Positions 7,423 through 10,454 of a stretch of DNA of 10,454 nt are shown piece by piece. The notes beneath the pieces were generated by a model. It did no database searches. It saw nothing but the letters and a program-made list of their open reading frames with translations, and was not told the origin of the DNA. Origin of the DNA: an uncultured Clostridia bacterium (GTDB taxonomy: Bacteria; Bacillota; Clostridia; Oscillospirales; Acutalibacteraceae); assembly GCA_947171615.1 (NCBI GenBank), contig CAMVYG010000065.1, positions 1-10,454 on the forward strand. Direction: 5' to 3'. Every line of letters begins with the position of its first letter. Positions within the stretch are counted from its first letter, which is position 1. Position numbers and translations under genes: made by a program.

Positions 7423-8719
7423 AAAGATACAAACGCTTGCTGCGGCGGTACTCACTTTTCTGCTGCTGATTTATGTGGGATATCAGGTTTATCTTTCCAA
7501 TCATAAAGGAATTGTAACAGAAACCGCCATGTATGGAACCGTTTCCGATACCTTACAGGCCAAGGGATTTGCCATTCGGGATGAAAAGGTTATTACCGAT
7601 TCCTATAACGGCGTTTTGACTTACCGGGTTGCGGATGGCACCCGGGTATCTCAGGGTGGTGTGATCGCCGATATTTTTACCAGTGAAAACGATGCGGCGG
7701 CGCAAAACAAAATTGACCGAATTGATCGGGAAATTGCAAATTTACAGCTTCTTTCCAAACCGGCTGATTTTTTTGCCGCCAATCCTTCCATGATCAGCAC
7801 ACAGATCTATTCTGCAATTGGTGGAATTTTTTCTGAAACCAGAAATAATAATTTTTCCGAAATTTCGGAGTTGAAAGAAAATTTACAGACCGTGTTGAAT
7901 CGAAAGCAGCTGATCACCGGGGAAGAAAGCGCAGAGGATTATCAACTGCGAATCCAGACATTGGAAGAAGAAAAGAATCAAATTGCCCTTTCCGCCGGGG
8001 AGGCAATATCCAGTATTCGTTCTCCGGGCGCCGGCTACTTTATCAGCAGCACCGATGGTTTTGAAAACGTGGTAGACGTTTCAACGATACGGGAGATTTC
8101 GCCCGATACCGTAAGGGATTTGCTTGGAAGAGAGCGGGGAACAGGTCTGGGCTCTTCCGTGGGAAAAATATGTTCTGATTTTAACTGGTATCTTGTCTGT
8201 GTGTTTTCAGATAATGCGATCTGGCGTTTTGAAGATGTGGAAGAGGTGTCTCTGGATATTCCCTTAGCCAGCACGGAAACCATTCCGGCTGTAGTAGTGG
8301 CTAAAAACAGGGACAGCGAAACAGGCGATACCGCAGTAGTTTTTGAATGCTCCTATATGGATTCCGATATTGCTTCTGTACGCAATGAGACTGTGCAGGT
8401 CAATGTGCATACATATTCCGGCGTACTGGTCAGCGAACGGGCCTTGCGGTTTTCCGATGTGACTTACACGGAAATTGATGAGTTTGGAAATCAGGTAGAA
8501 AAAGTCAAGGAAAATGTTAAGGGCGTTTACATTCAAAACGGGCGGCAGCTGGAGTTTGTGCAGATCTTTACGGATAAAACCGTAAACGGTTATGCGATTT
8601 GCAAAACGGAACTGAGCGATGAGGAACAGGAAGCGCTGGTAACAGAGTCTACCATTCAGCTTTATGACAATGTTGTAGTGGAAGGAACTGATCTGTATGA
8701 TGGAAAACCAGTACAATGA
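7412..8719 (+). CDS. Membrane-anchored HlyD-like (barrel-sandwich/lipoyl-like) protein
   Basis: The 435-residue protein begins with GTG at 7412, inside the end of miaA and 8 bases after AAAGGAGA (7396-7403). Residues 8-28 form one transmembrane segment (AAAVLTFLLLIYVGYQVYL) with a short lysine-containing N-terminus, so the rest should lie outside the membrane. A first lipoyl-like half follows at about 52-91 (IRDEKVITDSYNGVLTYRVADGTRVSQGG), then a helical or coiled segment (95-200), a second half near 200-222 (RSPGAGYFISSTDG), and a beta-rich C-terminal part. This is the layout of HlyD/membrane-fusion adaptors. No ABC transporter, permease or outer-membrane partner is encoded nearby, and a Gram-positive cell has no outer membrane to bridge. 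It sits directly upstream of yggS-sepF, so a role at the cell envelope or divisome is possible; that is inference. The family assignment comes from fold pattern rather than a specific known relative. Confidence 0.7.
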   Translation: MNSKKIQTLAAAVLTFLLLIYVGYQVYLSNHKGIVTETAMYGTVSDTLQAKGFAIRDEKVITDSYNGVLTYRVADGTRVSQGGVIADIFTSENDAAAQNKIDRIDREIANLQLLSKPADFFAANPSMISTQIYSAIGGIFSETRNNNFSEISELKENLQTVLNRKQLITGEESAEDYQLRIQTLEEEKNQIALSAGEAISSIRSPGAGYFISSTDGFENVVDVSTIREISPDTVRDLLGRERGTGLGSSVGKICSDFNWYLVCVFSDNAIWRFEDVEEVSLDIPLASTETIPAVVVAKNRDSETGDTAVVFECSYMDSDIASVRNETVQVNVHTYSGVLVSERALRFSDVTYTEIDEFGNQVEKVKENVKGVYIQNGRQLEFVQIFTDKTVNGYAICKTELSDEEQEALVTESTIQLYDNVVVEGTDLYDGKPVQ

Positions 8720-9416
8720 CCGCTGTAAGGACTTCGATGAAAATTATAAACGTATAGCGGAAGATATAGAAAAGGCGGCAGAAAAAGCAGGAAAGTCTCC
8801 GGAAAGCATTACGCTTCTTGCGGCTACCAAGACCGTTCCGGCAGAAGTGATCCGGCACGCTGTGGAGCGCGGTATCACCTGTGTGGGAGAAAACAGGGTA
8901 CAGGAACTTTTGGAAAAATACGACAATCTGAGCGCTCTGTCCTGTGATCTGCAGTTTATCGGCAGGCTGCAAACCAACAAGGTGAAATATCTTGTGCACA
9001 AGGTCAGCTGTATTCAGTCAGTAGACAGCCTTAAGCTGGCTTCTGAAATTTCCCGGCTGTGTGTGCGGGAAAAAGCGCATATGAACGTGCTGGTGGAGGT
9101 CAATATCGGAAGGGAAGAAAGCAAGGGCGGGATTTTGCCGGAAGAATTGCCGGAGTTTATAGATCAGCTTCGAGAGCAGCCGGGAATCACAGTCCGCGGG
9201 TTGATGGCGATTCCTCCCGATTGCGAAGATAAAAGCAGACTTTTTCAGTATTTTTCTTCCATGAGACAATATTATGTTGACATAGCGGCCAAAAAATTGG
9301 ATAATGTATTTATGGATTGTCTGTCCATGGGTATGTCTTCAGATTTTTCGGCGGCGATCGAGTGCGGCTCCACAATGGTGCGGGTTGGCTCAGCGCTGTT
9401 TGGAAAGAGAAAATGA
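8697..9416 (+). CDS. YggS/YlmE-family PLP-binding protein (PLP homeostasis)
   Basis: This 239-residue protein belongs to the PLPBP family (E. coli YggS, B. subtilis YlmE). It has the alanine-racemase-like barrel with the PLP Lys45 in LLAATKTVP, then GENRVQELLEKY, FIGRLQTNKVKYL, VLVEVNIGREESKGG, GLMAIPP and the phosphate-binding end LSMGMSSDFSAAIECGSTMVRVGSALFG. The family binds pyridoxal phosphate without a known catalytic reaction and keeps the PLP pool and amino-acid balance in order. ATG 8697 has GGAAGGAA (8680-8687) at a 9-base distance, better than the adjacent ATG 8700. The start overlaps the HlyD-like gene by 23 bases, which suggests translational coupling. yggS next to sepF is the conserved ylmE-ylmF pair of Firmicutes, yet why PLP handling sits with cell division is not established. 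The N-terminal 15 residues are slightly longer than in many relatives. Confidence 0.95.
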   Translation: MMENQYNDRCKDFDENYKRIAEDIEKAAEKAGKSPESITLLAATKTVPAEVIRHAVERGITCVGENRVQELLEKYDNLSALSCDLQFIGRLQTNKVKYLVHKVSCIQSVDSLKLASEISRLCVREKAHMNVLVEVNIGREESKGGILPEELPEFIDQLREQPGITVRGLMAIPPDCEDKSRLFQYFSSMRQYYVDIAAKKLDNVFMDCLSMGMSSDFSAAIECGSTMVRVGSALFGKRK

Positions 9417-9439
9417 AGCATCGATTAAGCAATAGGGAT

Positions 9440-9444
9440 GGTGA
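9440..9444 (+). promoter_or_regulatory. Possible weak ribosome site used in choosing the sepF start
   Basis: GGTGA matches the 3' part of the extended Shine-Dalgarno (GGAGGTGA) and lies 8 bases before ATG 9453. The alternative ATG 9438 is preceded only by AATAGGG directly against the codon. The match is short, so the choice also rests on the protein start MANLRDKFQRLI. Confidence 0.35.
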
Positions 9445-9452
9445 ATGGTGAA

Positions 9453-9926
9453 ATGGCAAATCTCCGTGATAAATTTCAAAGGCTGATCAGGCCGCCGGAT
9501 GATGAGTATGAAGATTATTATGACGATGAAGAACAGGAGGACGAGGACTACGACGATTACGGCGAGTCCAGGCGTTCTTCTTATGCCTCTTTTTCCACCC
9601 GTACCGACCCTCGGGAAAACAAGGTGGTAAATTTCAGTGCCAAGTCTCAGCTCCAGATGGTGGTGTTTAAGCCTACCTCTTTTGGAGAGGAAGCGCGTAA
9701 TATTGCCGACGAGCTGCTGAAGCGTCATACAGTGGTGTTGAACCTGGAAAAGACGGATAAGGAAGCTTCCAGGCGCATTGTAGACTTTTTAAGCGGCGTG
9801 GCTTATGCCAATAACGGAAAGCTAAAGCCTATTGCGGCGAATATTGTGATCGTCACCCCTTATAATGTGGATGTGATGGGCGATGATGTTCTGGACGAGC
9901 TGGAAAGCAGCGGAATCTATTTCTGA
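9453..9926 (+). CDS. sepF: SepF, cell-division protein that anchors FtsZ
   Basis: SepF binds the FtsZ C-terminal tail, forms rings and tethers the Z-ring to the membrane. Counted from ATG 9453 the protein has 157 residues. It begins with a short amphipathic helix (MANLRDKFQRLI, the expected membrane anchor). A very acidic, tyrosine-rich linker follows (about 16-38, PDDEYEDYYDDEEQEDEDYD), then the globular SepF domain from about residue 57. The domain shows VVFKPTSFGEEARNIADEL, VVLNLEKTDKEASRRIVDFL, Gly115 in FLSGVAYANNG, and the ending ANIVIVTPYNVDV. An in-frame ATG at 9438 would add five residues (MVNGE). It lies 36 bases after yggS and 3 bases before ylmH. In B. subtilis a ylmG gene sits between sepF and ylmH; none is present here. 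Confidence 0.95.
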   Translation: MANLRDKFQRLIRPPDDEYEDYYDDEEQEDEDYDDYGESRRSSYASFSTRTDPRENKVVNFSAKSQLQMVVFKPTSFGEEARNIADELLKRHTVVLNLEKTDKEASRRIVDFLSGVAYANNGKLKPIAANIVIVTPYNVDVMGDDVLDELESSGIYF

Positions 9927-9929
9927 GCG

Positions 9930-10454
9930 ATGGGAAAAGAAGCAGAAACACTTTTATTGGCAAAGCTGCGGGATGCAATATCCCTTTCCCGGAAGAGGCC
10001 CTGCTTTTTGGGCTTTCTGGATGAAGGGGAGGCTGCCGTTTGTGAAACAGCTCTAAAGAAAAGCAGAGAAGCAAACTGGATTTTCTGGGGCGGTTATGAG
10101 GAAGCGGAGCGGAAGCTCTTGGGGCTGTTCCCGGATTATATGGAACCCCGGGAGGAAGAATTTCCGCTTGTTCCTTTGACTTTTCTCTTTCGGGAAGCCG
10201 ATTCTCTTTCTCACCGTGATTTTTTGGGGTCGTTTATGGCCTTGGGGATTGAGCGTGATGTGATAGGGGATATTCTGGCGGGACAGGGGCGCTGTGTAGC
10301 CTTTATCCGCAGAGAAATGGAGTCTTATTTTCTTCAAAATCTGAAAAAGATTGGACGTACAGGCGTTCGCGTGACTTCCGGTATGGAGGTGGAGCTTCCC
10401 TGTCAAAGAGAATTTGAGATTCTTTCCGGTGTGGTGGCGTCGCAGAGATTAGAC
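9930..10454 (+). CDS. ylmH: YlmH-family RNA-binding protein, 3'-truncated by the window edge
   Basis: An open frame runs from ATG 9930 to the window end (175 codons, no stop). It reads like YlmH: an N-terminal domain with EANWIFWGGYEEAERKLLGL, then SHRDFLGSFMALGIERDVIG (about 94-113), GDILAGQGRCVAFIRREMES, a helix LQNLKKIGRTGVRV (136-148), and at the very end VASQRLD, where the S4 RNA-binding domain normally begins. The S4 domain itself is therefore outside the window. B. subtilis YlmH lies in the division cluster beside sepF and divIVA; S4 proteins of this type have been linked to rescue of stalled ribosomes on the 50S subunit. It starts 3 bases after the sepF stop with no clear Shine-Dalgarno, which suggests translational coupling to sepF. 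Confidence 0.9.
   Translation, partial: MGKEAETLLLAKLRDAISLSRKRPCFLGFLDEGEAAVCETALKKSREANWIFWGGYEEAERKLLGLFPDYMEPREEEFPLVPLTFLFREADSLSHRDFLGSFMALGIERDVIGDILAGQGRCVAFIRREMESYFLQNLKKIGRTGVRVTSGMEVELPCQREFEILSGVVASQRLD

Noticed and set aside
9498..9566. Asp/Glu/Tyr-rich repetitive codons in the sepF linker, which look like a simple repeat in DNA.
   Set aside because: An acidic disordered linker between the membrane helix and the globular domain is normal for SepF, and there is no exact tandem unit.
9924..9932. A missing ylmG (YggT) gene between sepF and ylmH as a sign of deletion.
   Set aside because: The sepF stop and ylmH start are 3 bases apart and both genes are intact around the junction, so there is no scar. 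Different gene content of the ylm cluster among Clostridia is the simpler explanation.

Overview
The window is a compact, entirely plus-strand stretch of a Gram-positive chromosome. The gene order (miaB, a YlbF/YmcA-type gene, mutS, mutL, miaA, then a ylmE/sepF/ylmH block), the moderate GC content, the strong purine-rich ribosome binding sites and the Cys-tailed YlbF protein point to an anaerobic member of class Clostridia. It is most likely an Oscillospiraceae/Ruminococcaceae-type gut bacterium; the family-level placement is inference. I see no mobile element, CRISPR array, tRNA or rRNA, and no gene-free stretch over 50 bases. Genes are 3 to 44 bases apart or overlap by 11 to 23 bases, so most of the window could be one or two long transcripts.

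Left part (1-3717): the last 32 codons of miaB, then a flavodoxin-like FMN oxidoreductase split by one extra A, an intact YlbF/YmcA-family gene with a cysteine-rich tail, and mutS. As written, mutS is broken. Its frame changes near 1676-1680, and by comparison with the family about 20-28 codons of the connector domain are missing at the same point. Middle part (3730-7422): a predicted six-ligand diiron (ferritin-like) protein of unknown function sits between mutS and an intact endonuclease-type mutL, followed by miaA. Right part (7412-10454): a membrane-anchored HlyD/lipoyl-like protein without an export partner, the PLP-binding protein YggS/YlmE, the divisome protein SepF, and a YlmH gene cut off by the window edge.

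Three themes share this locus. MiaA and MiaB perform successive steps of ms2i6A37 tRNA modification. MutS and MutL form the mismatch-repair pair. The HlyD-like, YggS, SepF and YlmH genes form the cell-division (ylm) cluster that in other Firmicutes lies near ftsZ and divIVA.

The points most worth a second look are the mutS lesion (possible natural mutator, or an assembly fault) together with a second frameshift 1.4 kb upstream, the uncharacterised diiron protein between mutS and mutL, and a perfect 9-bp hairpin just before the ylbF-type ribosome binding site. I did not find a convincing new multi-gene system here.
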